DNA of 64,000 nt from Luscinia megarhynchos (lineage: Eukaryota > Chordata > Aves > Passeriformes > Turdidae): NCBI GenBank assembly GCA_034336665.1, contig CM067590.1, positions 5,802,459 through 5,866,458 of the forward strand. The letters are read 5' to 3'. This document shows, piece after piece, positions 11,916-40,604 of the stretch (positions are counted from its first letter, which is position 1; each line of letters starts with the position of its first letter). A program made the translations under genes and the position numbers. Below the pieces are notes generated by a model. It was not told the DNA's origin. It made no database searches and saw only the letters and a program-made list of their open reading frames with translations.

Positions 11916-14900
11916 AGTTTTGCTATTTTATATCATCCTTAAGTTTGAAACACGTTTTTCATTGTTTGGTCCAGGATGTGATAAAATGTCCTGCGATCAA
12001 TCAGTTGTATGGATAAATTTGGTTTAACTACTCTTGCATGTTGAAGTGTTGTTGCTTGGGAATGGAGTTGTTTACTAACAGCCCCTTTTCTAAAAAATGC
12101 TGAATATACACTGAATTACAAAGCAAATCATGGGTGTATCCAGGAATGGCACAAACTGACAACAGGTACAATTCTACCCTGTGTGTGTGCTTAGTACATC
12201 CTGCACTTCACTTCTAATTGCACAATGCAGCTGGGAAGAGGGAAAGTGAGAAATTTCTTGTGATATCTGACTCTAAAAAACAACAACACAAAGAAATACA
12301 AAACCAAATAAACAAAAACACACACACAAACACACAAAAATCCAACCCAGCTTTTCTCTCTGGGCTGTCACTGAGGCACCAAGAGACAGCTGCTTCCTTT
12401 CAGAAAAGGTGGGTTCAAAACCAGAGAGACTGGGTTCATTTTAAGTAGAGAGTAGTAAGTATTAAGGTACAATCTGGCCACAAAGCTCATCCTGAAGTGT
12501 TGGAAACCTCATATTATTTGAAAGAGTTCCTGGTGTTCCAGATTTAGACATACATCTGCATGCTGGAACAGAAGCAGCTTACTGAACCAATTGTGTGATT
12601 TTTACATTCTCGTGTCCTGTATCTGTTGAATGGGCGAGGATAGAGCATTTCTTTGGGGTTTGGGTTGGTTTGCAGGGGTGGGGGGTGTTGCTTCCTTTTT
12701 CCTTTTTTTTTCCTTTTTTTTTTTTTCCCTTTTTTGCGGGGGGTGGGTGGGGAGGGTTGGTTTTGGATTTTTTTGTAAAAAGCCCATATTATAGATCCTG
12801 CCACAAAGTAATGCTCCGATGGGGAATGGCACCATCCAAACAGGAGCTGCTGACTGAACTGCTGAGCCCTTGTGCCGAGCCCACAGCGCTCACAGATCCA
12901 TCACTGATGAAGATCTGGGCATTCCAAGCCCCTCCTGACTGCCCTGTGCCCTTGCTGAAGTTCTGTCCTACGTGAGCATTTCTGGTCTGCAGGGACAGTT
13001 TGTGTGGCTTTTCACAAGCACCTTATCTCTGTAGCCCTGCCCAGTTTCACAGCAAAACCCCTCAGGCTGCTCTGCGAGGAAGGGCTGAATTCCCCACATT
13101 CCAGTTACTTACAGGGATTGCTCTGTGCACAGCTGCTGCCTCAAGGTCGGTTTCAGGGCAAACTGAAATTCCCACCTGGAGGTCTCCTGTGCCAGTGCTG
13201 AAATACATTTTTGCGAATATATTCAGTCAATTACCAATTTCAAATCAGCTCATTGCCTGACTTGTGATTAACTGAGGAGTTCTTGAACCACCTGGGGACC
13301 CTAGGACCTGGCTACACTGCAAATCTCTGTTATTTTTCTTCTTGAGGGAACTTGAACAAGGCATGGAGAGTATTGTGATCTCTGTTTTTAATGTTTAAAA
13401 ACAATTCCCATATTCACGGTTTCTCAGTCTCACCTCCAAGACAGATTTGACTCTAGATCACCTCTGCATACTGCTCTCAGTTAGAAGAGTTCCTTGGGAA
13501 AAGATGCAGTTTCAGAAGCGTGTGCTGTATGTCTCCAGTGGCTCCCAGGATCACCCTGTTCCCTCCTGAGCAGGCTGTGTTAGCCAGGAGTGTCTGCACG
13601 CTCTGCAGTGGCACCCACCCAGCCCAGCCACTCAAACGTTCGTGTTTTCCTCTGCTCAGATTCAGAGACTGCAGCATTTTTCTGGTTATTACCTTGGTGC
13701 TAATAGGACCAAGGTTCTGGGTTTGGTCCTCATACGGGCCATTCACTTAAGAGGTGGACTGGATGATCCTTCTGGGTCTCTTCCAACACAGACTAGTCTG
13801 TGATTCTCTAACCAGCCAAGTCTTCATTATTGATGCTCAGCAGGAAACCTAAAACAGATTTCAGTCATTGTTGCTCAGTCTGGAGAGATCCATGGGACAG
13901 CAGATGTTAGGAATGAAAGGATACACTCTAAACAAAGTCAACTTCCAAGAAATCTCGATGATAATTTTATCATTTCAGAATCCCATGTTCTTTCATTCCT
14001 TTGCCTTCACACACATGAACTGCTGTTGATGCTGAAGCTACCCAGTGTTATAGATGGGTAATGGCTCTCACAGTAAAGGGATGAATATGATGTGGATGTT
14101 CAGAGAAGTTTTACTGATGTGTGGTTATGTTACTGTGATTTGCTCTCCTCACAATCCCTTTTCCTCTCCCCCTTTTATTGTTGCCTCTGCACTGCCTTGG
14201 TAGTCAGGGCACCTGGGATGGCAACACCTCCAATCCAAGGAGTCTCCAGCATTCAGTGAGGAAAAGCTGAGCAGCAGACTCGGGAGGGCCAGGGTTACCT
14301 GGGGTGCCAGGAGTGCCAAAGGTGGAGCAGCCTTTTTTTGGATGAGCACGTGGCAGAGGGTGACATGCTCTCAGTATCACACCTCTTTCCTTATTCAGTC
14401 CTTTCTTGTATTGGTTAATAAGGTTTAATTGGTTAATTAAGGTTTAAGTTAATTGATTAATAGGGTTTAATAAGCCTTTGAAAATTTTAAAGTGAGAGTT
14501 GTTTTGCACATTAGGGACAGAAATGGGAGATGACCGTGTTAAGCAGCAGGCCAAAATTCAGACTAAAGCAAAACAAGTTCTATATTTTTCCTGTGGGGTT
14601 TTTTTTTTTGTTTGTTTTGTTTTGTTGGTTTTTTTTGTCCTTTTAAGATGGCAGAAGGGTCACTTGTGGGCTTAAGTAAGAAGTTCAGCACAAGGAGCTC
14701 TGCCCAGTTTTGGCCCCTGCTGCGTGTGTGTGATGTTGGATACTCCTGCCTGCTCCTGGGGCAGCCAGGCTGTTCTAACAGAGATTGTCAGGATGATAAG
14801 TACAGTGTGAACAGGAAGGGCTATGGATGCCTGACTGAGGAAATTAGTAGGGTTTTTTTGGGAATACTCCCTCTCCAGTTTGTGTGTGTGTGGGCGCTGG
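11916..14900. other. Intergenic sequence, no gene seen
   Basis: Mostly unique AT-rich DNA. It includes a G/T-rich low-complexity stretch at 12655-12775, a CR1 tail at 13735-13806 and AT-rich short tandem motifs (GGTTTAATTGGTTAA-like) at 14410-14475. I see no exon with coding features on either strand. Confidence 0.5.
13735..13806 (+). repeat. CR1 LINE terminal fragment
   Basis: Short sense CR1 3' end. It contains 'GGTGGACTGGATGATCCTTC', 'GGGTCTCTTCCAACACAGAC' and the terminal 'CTGTGATTCT', matching the conserved end of avian CR1 elements. Confidence 0.75.
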
Positions 14901-14919
14901 TTAACAGATCGTCCCGCTC

Positions 14920-15151
14920 TGACCCGGGAGAGGCAGGAGCATCACTGGTCCAGTTCCCAGCGCAGGCAGCTAGGGGCCGGGGTGGAAATTGCTTAATTCC
15001 GAAGTTCGGCGAAAGCAACAAAGCAGCTCTTCAGGCTGAGCAGCTCCTGCCTCTCCGCCTGTGCCTTTAACTCCGCCGCCAGCTCCCCCCGTGCCGCTCG
15101 CCGGCCGAGCCCCGGGGAAGGCGCCTGGCAGCACCGGGAAAGGCAAAGCAG
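14920..15151 (+). promoter_or_regulatory. TMPRSS9: CpG-rich patch with candidate TMPRSS9 non-coding first exon
   Basis: A local jump in G+C and CpG content ends at a textbook donor (AAAGCAG|GTGAGTCCC, GT at 15152). The next usable acceptor for TMPRSS9 is at 21845-21846, just before the start-codon exon. The simplest reading is a 5' UTR exon and promoter for TMPRSS9, with a first intron of about 6.7 kb. An unrelated non-coding transcript is also possible. No transcript evidence is available here. Confidence 0.45.
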
Positions 15152-15298
15152 GTGAGTCCCTGCTCCTGCTCAGGAGCCCTTTTTGCCTCCTTCAGCCTGC
15201 CTTGGCTTTCTGGGCTCGGATGGCGAGACAAACCTGCGCCTTTCCCGGCCAGCCCGGGATGCTCCCTCTGCCCGCCTGGGGCTCGGGCAGCCCTCGCC

Positions 15299-15375
15299 CT
15301 CCTCCTCCTCCTCCTCCTCCTGCTCTTCTTCCACCTCCTCCTTCCTCACCACCTCCTTCTGCTCTTCCTCCTTGC
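15299..15375 (+). repeat. (CCT)n / CTTC microsatellite
   Basis: An uninterrupted CCT triplet run grades into a TCCTC/TTC-rich purine-pyrimidine tract. It explains the poly-Ser, poly-Leu and poly-Glu frames in all six readings. Confidence 0.9.
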
Positions 15376-16361
15376 TTGTCCGTCGGGGTCAGAAAGGCTG
15401 ACCTGCGCCTGCAGATTTTCTGACAAGCTGCAGTTCGAAACTGCTTCTCCCCTCTGGATTTCCCCCCGTACCTGGGGAAATCCCTCATGCTTTGCTGGCT
15501 CTGAGGCCTGTTTCCGAATTTATTGTCTGTGGGGAAAACAGCTCAACTCACCTTTTATTGAAAGTAATAGATGGAAAAAACCTTCTGTGCTTCCTTTTAG
15601 TCGCTGATGGCTCCGTGGTTTTCCTCAGGCAATGCTGGGTTGCTTTTTGGCGCTTTTCGGTTCCAACACGGTCCGGGGAGGTTGGGAGCCCTTTGCAGGG
15701 ACAGCTGGGTGCTGCTGGAGGGCATTCCTTCCTTCTGGGCCGAGGGAACCTCCTGGCTGCAGAAATGGGCTCCCCATCCAATGTCTGTAGAGTTTGACCC
15801 TCTGCCAGCTGTGCCCCGCTATTGTATGTCTGTAGCACATTTCATCTTTTGCCTGTTAACCAGTGTGTGTTCAACCACAACATGTGGGACCTACTGGATG
15901 AGCCTTGGTCAAAAGTGACCTCTAGACCCTTTTTTCTTAAAGTATTGGTTAAGAGAAGCATCTTTGGAAACCAAATGCAGAGGATGATCTATATTTGAAA
16001 ACTATAACAAATTAGGAAATATTCTAGAAAAAAAGCTCAGGGTACTTAATGGAAAACAAAAAGTGCAACTTTGACAATAATGAAGACCCAAATGCTGAAA
16101 AAAGCAATATTATCAATGTAGGAAATACAAGAGTGAAACAGCCGTATAAACAACCTCCATGGGCTTAAAACAGCACCATCATTTGAGCTTAACTGATTCT
16201 GTAGCTGGACGGTTCTTTGTTCCCATGGTTGAGGGGAAGGGCTTGAGAGTCGCTGCTTGTCTCTTGTGCTCCAGCCCTGGGGCTGCCCTGCAGAGCTCCG
16301 GCACAGCCGCTGCTCCGGCCCGAGCGAGTCCCTGCGAGCCAGAGTCGCACAGGGCAGGAGC

Positions 16362-16640
16362 GCCGGGGCTGGGCTGGGCACGGGCTGGGCTGGGCTGGCC
16401 AGAGCTGGGCTGGGCACAGAGCTGGGCTGGGCACAGGGCTGGGGACACGGCTGGGCTGGGCACAGGGCTGAGCTGGGCACAGGGATGAGCTGGGCTGGCC
16501 AGAGCTGAGCTGGGCACAGAGCTGCAGGGCTGGCCAGGGCTGAGCTGGACACAGGGATGAGCTGGGCTGGCCAGAGCTGAGCTGGGCACAGAGCTGCAGG
16601 GCTGGCCAGGGCTGAGCTGGGCACACAGCTGCAGGGCTGC
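16362..16640 (+). repeat. GCTGGGCTGG(CC/CA) minisatellite
   Basis: Short GCTGGGCTGGCC, GCTGGGCACAG and GAGCTGAGCTGGG units are reiterated. A 72-bp higher-order unit is seen twice: the AGGGATGAGCTGGG element recurs at 16481 and 16553. CpG is rare, and G runs are frequent on this strand. The long minus-strand frames across it (PAQL/CAQLS-type peptides) are a by-product. Confidence 0.9.
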
Positions 16641-18991
16641 AGCTCAGCCTCTGCCACCATCCCCTACCTGTACACGAAGCGTTTCACCCTGTGGCCTCTC
16701 ATTGACTCGTGCTGTGAGCTCACTGCTTCACTGATATCTTTCATCACTGGCTGGTTTGTCTGTGTCAATTCTTCCTCTGAGGGAGCATGCATTGCAGGTA
16801 ACTGATTCAGGCTAGCTTGGGGGCTTTGTATCCATGAACACTAATGCCTACCTGACAATATGTAGTAACAGCTGAAGCCAGCTAAAAATGTAATTTACGC
16901 ATTGCTTCTAATGTATATAAGCTGGTGAGAAAGAATAAAATGTGATTATTTCCAAAATGAAGACCTCTACTTTAGCCCCTGTTCCTTCAAGAACCTCTGG
17001 TATGTCCATCAGCTTCATTGAGACCAAGATTTCTGCCACATCCTCTGCACTGGGCCAGGAAGTGTTCAAGGGAGGCAAGTGAATGCCAGTGAAAGAAATG
17101 CTATGAGTTAAGCATGTGGGTTTTTCTTGGCCATTCATGAACTGAAAAGTATCAAATTATATAGTGCTCCTATTGTGGAAAGTAACCAGACAAACATGGA
17201 CTTCCTGGCTTACTGAATACTCCCTATGTGTATTCAGGATTTACTATCTGTACTGAGTTTTCAAGCCAGCACAGTTAGGGGAGTAAGGGGGGGCAAGGCT
17301 GACTTTATTGTGTAATCCATGGGTAAAAGTTTAAGAAGTAATTGCAGGTACAAATCTGCCAGTACTTTGTTAGCAGAGAGAGAGAGCTCAGGGCTGAGTG
17401 TCTCCAAGGTGGAAGTGATGTTAGAGCCTTTGTTACCCATGACAATACGAGCACTGGGGAGCTCAGCTTGTCTGTCATGCCCCAGCTGAGACTGCTGAGC
17501 TGGCAGGCAGGGAGAGGATCTTCTTACTTGTAAATTGAGAGACATTTGTAGACCAAGGGGGACAATAAACAAGGCCAGCACAGTGTCATTTGGCTTGCTG
17601 GGAGCAGAGCTACAGCTGAACCAGAGGCATCTCCATGATGAGTGCTGCAGGTGAGCAGGGACTCAAGATCCTCACTGGCCTGAGTGGCAGGGGCTTTCAG
17701 ATCTGCTCACCTGCAGGCTGTGCATGGTCTGGGAGCTTGTGGTGTCAGGGCTTTTCACTCACCACCAACAACAATTGGTGTCCTCAGCTCAATCTGCATT
17801 CTCTTAGGTGAGAGAGGGAGACATGGACACGCTCTCTACATCCATTGCAGAAGCTGGAGATGGGTTAAAGCAGAAGGATTCATGAAATACAGAGTTGGAA
17901 GGTCCAGGGGACCAGTGTGGTGGTAGATGAAGCTCATGTCACACAAAACAAAAGACCATGTAGCCTAGCCTGTGTCTGCAGGTCATGGGAAATTTGCCTT
18001 TGATGCTGAGAGCTCTGTCTGTGCTATCTGCTCCACCAGCTGCTGCTTCCTCTGCACAGGGTTTTTTTGTCATGGCATACCATCACCTCATCAGAAGGTT
18101 TAAGGGGAAATATGTGGGTTCACCAGGAAGGAACAGTGTTGGATAAACTCCCACCCTCCCTTCTCTGGAGTCCCACTCAGGGAGAGTGAGCCATAAGGAG
18201 GAGCTGGAAAACAGTTCTTGGCCTCTCCAGGCTGACACGTCCTGGCACTGCACCACCACCAACAGATACCACTGGTTATAAACCCACTCCCCCATAAAAG
18301 CATTCTACCCTTGCCACAAGTTCTGAGCTTCATACAACTAAATTCCCAACTATAAGGAAAAAATCATTAGGCTTGACCCCATTTTTACAGAAATATTTGA
18401 GGTTGGCTGTTCCCACCACCCTGTTTTGCCAGCAGAGCTGTTTGCACAGGCACATCTCTTATCTCCTGTGGTCATGCTTCTCATTTCACTTACAGCACAT
18501 GAGCATCTTCTCTCTCCTGCTCAGGCTCATGGTTTGGTGACATGACATAGATATATCACCAAAGGGTTGTTGTTTTGGCAGCTGTGATTTTGGATGGTGA
18601 ACCTAAGTGAGGCATATTGGAGTCTGCTTTCTGATTTCTGGCTACCTCCTTCTGGAGAAACATTCTGCTTCTGCTGTATTTCCCCTCTGAAGTGCCACAA
18701 GTCTTGTCCTGGTGATAAAATCGATAGTCCTTCACTTGCCTTTGCCACAGGCACATAACTTGCTGAGGCTGCAGGCAGATCTGCTGCTGAGCTTGTCTGC
18801 CTTGAGCAAGTGGCATGTTTTCATACCTGTGCCATCATTTTGCAAAGGCTCTGTCTGGGTGAGGATTTACAGGTCACAATGAGACAGTTTTACAGCCTCT
18901 GTGCCTGAAGGCTCAGTAGACACTATTGCTTTGCCATGGTTGCAGCATATTGTCTGATCTTTATCATCACAGTGAGGGAGAACTTTATCAG

Positions 18992-19018
18992 CACACACAC
19001 ATACACACACACACACAC
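18992..19018. repeat. (CA)n microsatellite
   Basis: CA dinucleotide run with one CATA interruption. Confidence 0.95.
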
Positions 19019-21846
19019 TTGCTACTTGCTCTCTTTGATGAGAAGAGTGGGAGTAACAGTTTGGCTAATTGGGTAAAGGAATATTTTGACCAATATTGCT
19101 TTATATTTTACAATTTCCCTTCTTGAACCAGCTGAGAAACAAAATCCATTTTCCAAGGAAATCCTGTGGAATGACTCAAGGCTGCCCTAGAGCAATTTCA
19201 GACTTCTGTGGAGGAAAGACAAGTTTTGATTGTTTTGGGAAATAGAAACGTTCCCTCTCTCTAAATAGTCTATTCTTTCCAGTTAACAAGCCTCTGCAAT
19301 CATTAATATGCACTTCTTTCTTGGGTTCCAAGTACCTTTTATTGTAGTATGACTTTTACATGCAACTCAGGTTGTATTGTCAAAAAAAAATACCAGTAAG
19401 CCAGACCCAATTATGTCTGCAACGTTTATTTTTTTCTCAGATGCATTTGTCCTCCCCTTGAGGTCCATTGAAGCCCACTGCTGCACTGGTCAGCACACCT
19501 GAACCAGATTTCTGAGTGCCCACAAGAGACAGTGACTCCAAAACCCTCCAAAAGGGGGAAGGAGAGATTCCTCATCTGTATGTATTCAGGCCACAAGGAC
19601 CACTGGAAAACAGGATCCTTACTCGTGTCCCCTCAGCCAGAGCTGAATTGTCAAACAGATATTGTTAGCAGAGCCCAGGGGCCGCAGTGCCGATCTGGGC
19701 CAGGCTCAGTTACAGCTGAAAAAGAATATCTGGATGTCTGCTGGAAAAAAAGAGGCACCTTGGACAGACTCTCCCTTCCTCTCCCCTTTCTCTCTGTCTG
19801 TTGCCTCACAAAGAAGTGACCTTCTAAAATCTCTTATCTGGAACCTTCTGTTTAAAGAGCTGCTGACGCCTCTTGGAAAGCGCTGAAAAGCTCCTGTGAA
19901 ACAGGGAGCTGCTTCTCCCTGCGCCCTCTCCTCCCCTCTTCCTTTCACTGCTGGAGGCATTTACATTAGAAAAGGCAGCAGCAGCCTCTGAAGCCACAGA
20001 TTTCCAGCGGGAGGGAATCGCTGCTGGGGCTGAGGGAGGACGAGCTGTGTGGGTTTATGCTCCTGACCCTGTCGAGATCAAGACAGAGCAGGTTTGAGAG
20101 GCGATTGTGCCTTGCCAAGGCTTTTCTGGTGTCTCCTGCAAACCTGAGCCTCCCAACAGTTAGAAGGTGAGTGCTCAAAAAACTCTGAAGCTTGGCCAAG
20201 CAGGTTGGACTTCTGTGGATTTCTACTCTGACCACATGAATTGTCTGAAACAACTTCAGCCTGCCAGTTTGAGCAGAAGAATTGTGTGTCCTCTTTCTGC
20301 CTATGAGGGAGAAATATTAATACAGAAATTTAATATATTTTAGGACCACAGGAAATCAGTGTCCCTCCTTGTCTCATCAGGCTTGTTGCAGATACAAACC
20401 TATCTGAACAACGTAATAACTATTGATATTACAGATATTAATTCTTAGTGATTCCCAATTGTTGATGATGTGCAAATAAAGGCCAAATATACTCTGGCTT
20501 GTACTAGAAAGACTGCAGAGGGGAAAAAAAAAAACAAAACAAAAAAAAACCAAGACAGACATTCTTTCTATTTTTGGCAGTTTTGAACTCACACTTGGAG
20601 CACCATATCCCATCTGAGCATCTTCAGTGCATGAAAAGCATTGACATACTGAAACCAGTCTGGCAAAGGCCAGGAAAAGGTGGAGGCAGGAAAGGTGACA
20701 TGAAGGGGCTTTGCTTCTGGTGCAGGACCACTTGAGGTGAAATACTGGAAGCACCAGTGCCAATGCTGGCCACAGGGAAGGAGAATCTGCAATCAAAGCA
20801 CATATTAATTGCTCTGCATTACAGGCATTGGGAGCTCTCAGCTAAATACTGTAGTGGGCTTTGCCACCCACTGTGATTTTATAATTCCTCCAGAATTCCT
20901 GCAAAAAATGTGGAATAGCATTGGGCTAGATGAAACCTCACCCTGGAATCTGCCTCATAAACAGCTACAGGGTGAAGTTTAGAGAGTTTTAAACCATAGA
21001 ACATGCACCTTGGGGATAAAGCAGCCTAATGCCAAGACTCCCATAGGCAGGTCAGAACGGTCCAGCAGGAGCAGACAGTGATTTCTGAAGTATTCAGTGC
21101 CAATTAGGTCTGGGCCATGCATGACCCAGAGTCCCAGGCAGGTCTCTCTCCACAGCTGTCTTTTCAAACTGCAGCTTCATGGTTAAGGATGTGACTGCAG
21201 TATAGTCAGGCTTGCAAACCTGTAAGATTACTCTGAGACAAACGTTGAACTTTACAGCTCAACTGTTCCACCTGTTACTCAGCTCCATGGCTCCTGAGCA
21301 TTCCCTAGTGACACCTGCTGGGTTTGGACCATTGTGAGGGGGGATGTCTAAGGCAGAAGGAGCAAGCCAAGGTGTCAAGCCCCTTGCAGGAGCTGAGGTA
21401 CCTGCTCACCCTGCACAGGGCAGCCAGACCTGGAAACCCTGCTGAAGGGCAGGTCCAGGGGCTGCCAGGCAGTTCTGTGCTGCTGGGACACTGGCTCAGC
21501 ATTCACCCAGAGCTGTGCAGAGCATGGAGACAGAGCCATCAGGCTGGTTCATACTCACCCTGGCCAGGGCCACTGTGAGCACAAACACAATGAGCACCCC
21601 TAGTCAGAGGTGGCCTCTTAGGAAGAAGGGGACCCAGGCAGGGAGGAGCCACTGTGGTTTGTGAGTTCAGGTCCTACAACCTGGATCTCCTGACTGCCCT
21701 GCAGCCTAAGGCACATGCAGGGACACTGTATATCCACCCTCTCATTTTTGTGGCAATGCATTGTTTGGAGCTCCTGGGGTCACCTTAGCTGGCATGAGAG
21801 ATTTCATCCCAGTCTTATAATTTTCCTCCTTTTTTTTTCATTACAG

Positions 21847-37843
<15,997 letters not shown>

Positions 37844-38066
37844 AACTGCATTTCACCACTCAGGGAAGACGATGAAGGAGAGGAATAACTGCTGGAGGAT
37901 GCACTAACCCCTGGGCTACTGCACATTTTCCTGATGTTGCAAAGGGGTGAAGATGGCCTTGCAGGTATTAAGCAAATGCCAGTGTTGTGTGGCCTGCTGG
38001 TTGTTACACCAAGGCATTTGGTAACTGCTTTGCATAGAGAGGTACAAATTCTAGACCTTTTCTATA

Positions 38067-38072
38067 AATAAA
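38067..38072 (+). terminator. TMPRSS9: TMPRSS9 poly(A) signal
   Basis: AATAAA about 225 bases after the stop codon; the first canonical signal downstream, giving a short 3' UTR. Confidence 0.7.
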
Positions 38073-40014
38073 TGAAACCTGTCCCATCTTAAGACCTGGC
38101 CAAACAATGCACATTAAAACATGACCTTTCTAGTTGGATGGGTGCTGGAAAAATCTGCCAAACATTCATGGAGTTTGCCTGACCTCTAGCTATGGGGCTG
38201 TCATCCCAAAGCCAAGCCAACAGACTAGTGACCTTTGCCCTACCCCAAAGTTATGCCCTTGCAGAAGCTTCACTGACTTGATGGAGCTGTAGTGCTGTGC
38301 AGCAGCTTTCAGGAGGGGTGTGATGCTGTTTTCAATCAGTGCATGGTACTAGAGCTCAGTGATGACCTCTGGCTCACCATTTGATCCCAAGAGAATGCAG
38401 GACTAAAACACTTGGGAGTTCAGACTGCACAGGCCCTCACCTGTACTAGATATTAGGAGGGGCTTCTCACTCAGCCTCCCTGCAGCTCCTTTTGCATCAG
38501 GTGACAGGTGATGAAACTGGCAAAGATTGAGGCACGACCACACAGACCACTGTGGGGTCCCAACAGACCACTGTCTGGCTAAGGTCCTTGTCAGGACCCA
38601 CCAGCCTAAGACACACAGGCAACTTTGTTAAAAGCAAAGAACTGCAGCAGAGCTCAGGTGCCCAGTCCTGGGCAGAGCAGACTTGGACACGTCCCCATGG
38701 ATTCAGCCACCAAAACTGAACAGCTGCTTGTACCCTACAGCCCTTCCTCATTTTTGGTGCTTTAAGCTCTGCATCTGAGCATAGCAAGAGTTTTCTTCCA
38801 TCCCAACCCAGCTGGCAGCAAGAGCCTCAACTTTTCGAGACAGAGCACGAGCTAGGTGGGAGACCTGGCTCCAGGCATGGCTCAGCTCCAGACGGATCCA
38901 GATTCATGGCTGGAACACCCGTGGGATGCTCCCATGAACAAAATGGGACTGCTGCACAGCCAGTGCCACAAAATTCACACAGCCATGAAGAAAACTAAAA
39001 AGCCCCCTAAGCAAAGATGTCTGAAAGCACTTTATTTTCAAGTAGCCATTCTGACAGTCTGGAAACTCCAGTTTCAGTAAGTCCAAATACCCAAATATCT
39101 CCTCATAGTTTACTTTGTGTGAGAACACTTTAGGTTCTATCACATCTCTCTGAATGTCCTAGCAGGCATGGAGATGTTATTCTTCCAGTCTGTCTCTGTG
39201 TCCAGCAAACAATGAAATCTTTTATAAAATACAGAAGAGCTTCAAAAGAAGGGATGTTTAAAAACTCACTACATGGCCACTATTAATCTCCAACGTTTCC
39301 CTCTTGCAGCTGTTGTATCCACTGCTGACCACATGAACACAACCTTTTCAGGAGCAGTGTGTAAGCAGAAAACAGAGTTGTGCCCCAAAGCATACCCACA
39401 TCCCCTGCTGCAGACATGCTCTTCCATCAAAAAAGTTATGCTTAGGATGTAGGCTCCAAAATGGAACATCTGTGCCAAACCAGGAACTACAGAGTATCAG
39501 AGCCACACAACACACTTTATAAAGAAAAGAACCTAAGTGCTTCCCAACCCTGTTCATCCCTAGCTGTGCTCATACAACTATTTGCAAGACTGTCCTGCTC
39601 CCCAACACTGTGCTTGAGCTGAGCCAAAGCCTACGAGCCCTGAGGTAGCCTCACACAGCACTACACAGATATAAAGGATGAAAGAGCCAAGGTGGCGTGT
39701 GGAGAATCTTCTGGCAGCTTTTCCACTGATGAAAAGGGACTGGGTAACTACCTTATGGATGGGTCCATGGTGGAATCCTGAGCAAGGTTACTGTGTTGCT
39801 GGCTTGGCTTGGCCCCTGTTTTCCACAGAAGGCTCCTTGCCTGCTGCAGCCCTTTCGGCAGGGATTTATCAATTGATATAATGCCTTGGGCCAGTTTGGA
39901 CCCTCGGGAAGGGCAAGAAATAAACCAAGCAGCTCATGGAAAAAAACCCAGAAAACCCACTCTCCTGGAGCTGGTGCTAATAAAAGCCAATGGATGCAAA
40001 AGGTTCAGCGAGGT
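38073..40014. other. TMPRSS9-TIMM13 convergent intergenic region
   Basis: Between two convergent genes. A minus-strand AATAAA (TTTATT at 39031-39036) could serve a longer TIMM13 3' UTR, and a plus-strand AATAAA lies at 39978. No coding feature is seen. Confidence 0.5.
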
Positions 40015-40020
40015 TTTATT
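40015..40020 (-). terminator. TIMM13: TIMM13 poly(A) signal
   Basis: TTTATT on the + strand, i.e. AATAAA on the gene strand, about 110 bases past the TIMM13 stop. Confidence 0.7.
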
Positions 40021-40131
40021 GCTCTGCCGTGGCACGGGCTGGGAAGGGGCAGCAGGGTTCACCCCACAGCACCTGGGCTGGCCGCTGTCCCTTCCCCTCA
40101 CGGTCCCTCTCGGCCCGGAGGCCGGTAGGTG

Positions 40132-40230
40132 TCACATGTTGGCTCTCTCCCGCTGCAGCCGAGAATTGTAGGCTCGCGACACTGTGTTCCACGAGTCCAT
40201 GTAGCGGTCCATGCACATGGCGATGCACTT
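40132..40230 (-). CDS. TIMM13: TIMM13 exon 3 (second CX3C, stop)
   Basis: Encodes [20 protein letters not shown] to QRERANM and TGA (40134-40132). Acceptor GTGTCCGCAG. Confidence 0.96.
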   Translation of the reverse strand, partial: KCIAMCMDRYMDSWNTVSRAYNSRLQRERANM

Positions 40231-40604
40231 CTGCGGACACAGAGCTCAGCGGCAGCCCCGAGCTGAGGCCCGCGGGTCTGCACTGCTCCCGCCCGTCCTC
40301 ACCTGCTCGGAGTTGTCCAGGGCGCCGCCGGGCTTCCCGATGCACTTCCGAAAGCACTTGTCCGTCATCCGCTGCGGAGAGAGCCCGTGAGAGGCGCCGC
40401 GGCTCGGGGGCTCCGGCCTGGCCGTCCCCAGCGACCCGCGCCGGCACCGAGCGCCCGCCCGGCCCCGCCGCCGCTCACCTGCAGCAGCTCCTGGGCGTTG
40501 GCCACGGCGATCTGCACCTTCACTTGCTCCATGATAAGCCCCGGGTCCAGCTTCCCCCCGCCGCCTCCTCCGGAGCCGAAGTCGGAACCGAAGCCGCTCT
40601 CCAT
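40132..40604 (-). CDS. TIMM13: Mitochondrial import inner membrane translocase subunit Tim13
   Basis: Small Tim chaperone of the mitochondrial intermembrane space. With Tim8 it forms a hexamer that guides hydrophobic precursors to the inner-membrane TIM22 route. Three exons on the minus strand join in phase 0: 40479-40604 (42 codons), 40303-40371 (23) and 40132-40230 (32 plus TGA), giving 97 residues against 95 that I recall in human. The protein starts [17 protein letters not shown], then [20 protein letters not shown]. The twin CX3C motif is intact: C-FRK-C in exon 2 and C-IAM-C in exon 3; these cysteines form the two internal disulfides. It ends QRERANM. The ATG is set by the conserved start and a CpG-rich promoter directly upstream. 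Confidence 0.97.
40303..40371 (-). CDS. TIMM13: TIMM13 exon 2 (first CX3C)
   Basis: 69 nt, phase 0 to 0. It encodes [20 protein letters not shown] and SEQ. Acceptor CTCCGCAG, donor GAGCAG|GTGAGG. Confidence 0.96.
40479..40604 (-). CDS. TIMM13: TIMM13 exon 1
   Basis: ATG at 40604-40602; donor CTGCAG|GTGAGC. It encodes the Gly-rich N-terminus and first helix, ending NAQELLQ. Confidence 0.96.

Larger units (their letters stand above)
15152..21846 (+). other. Putative TMPRSS9 intron 1 or intergenic DNA
   Basis: No coding exon is recognised. It holds a CCT microsatellite, a GCTGG-rich minisatellite (16362-16640) and a CA repeat (18992-19018). The rest is unclassified single-copy-looking sequence. 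Confidence 0.45.

Noticed and set aside
15061..15607. Overlapping 100-150 codon frames near the CpG patch
   Set aside because: GC-rich DNA and the CCT repeat keep several frames open. None shows conserved domain features.
16046..16660. 204-codon minus-strand frame rich in Pro, Ala, Gln and Leu
   Set aside because: Encoded almost wholly by the GCTGGG minisatellite; overlapping frames in other registers are also open.
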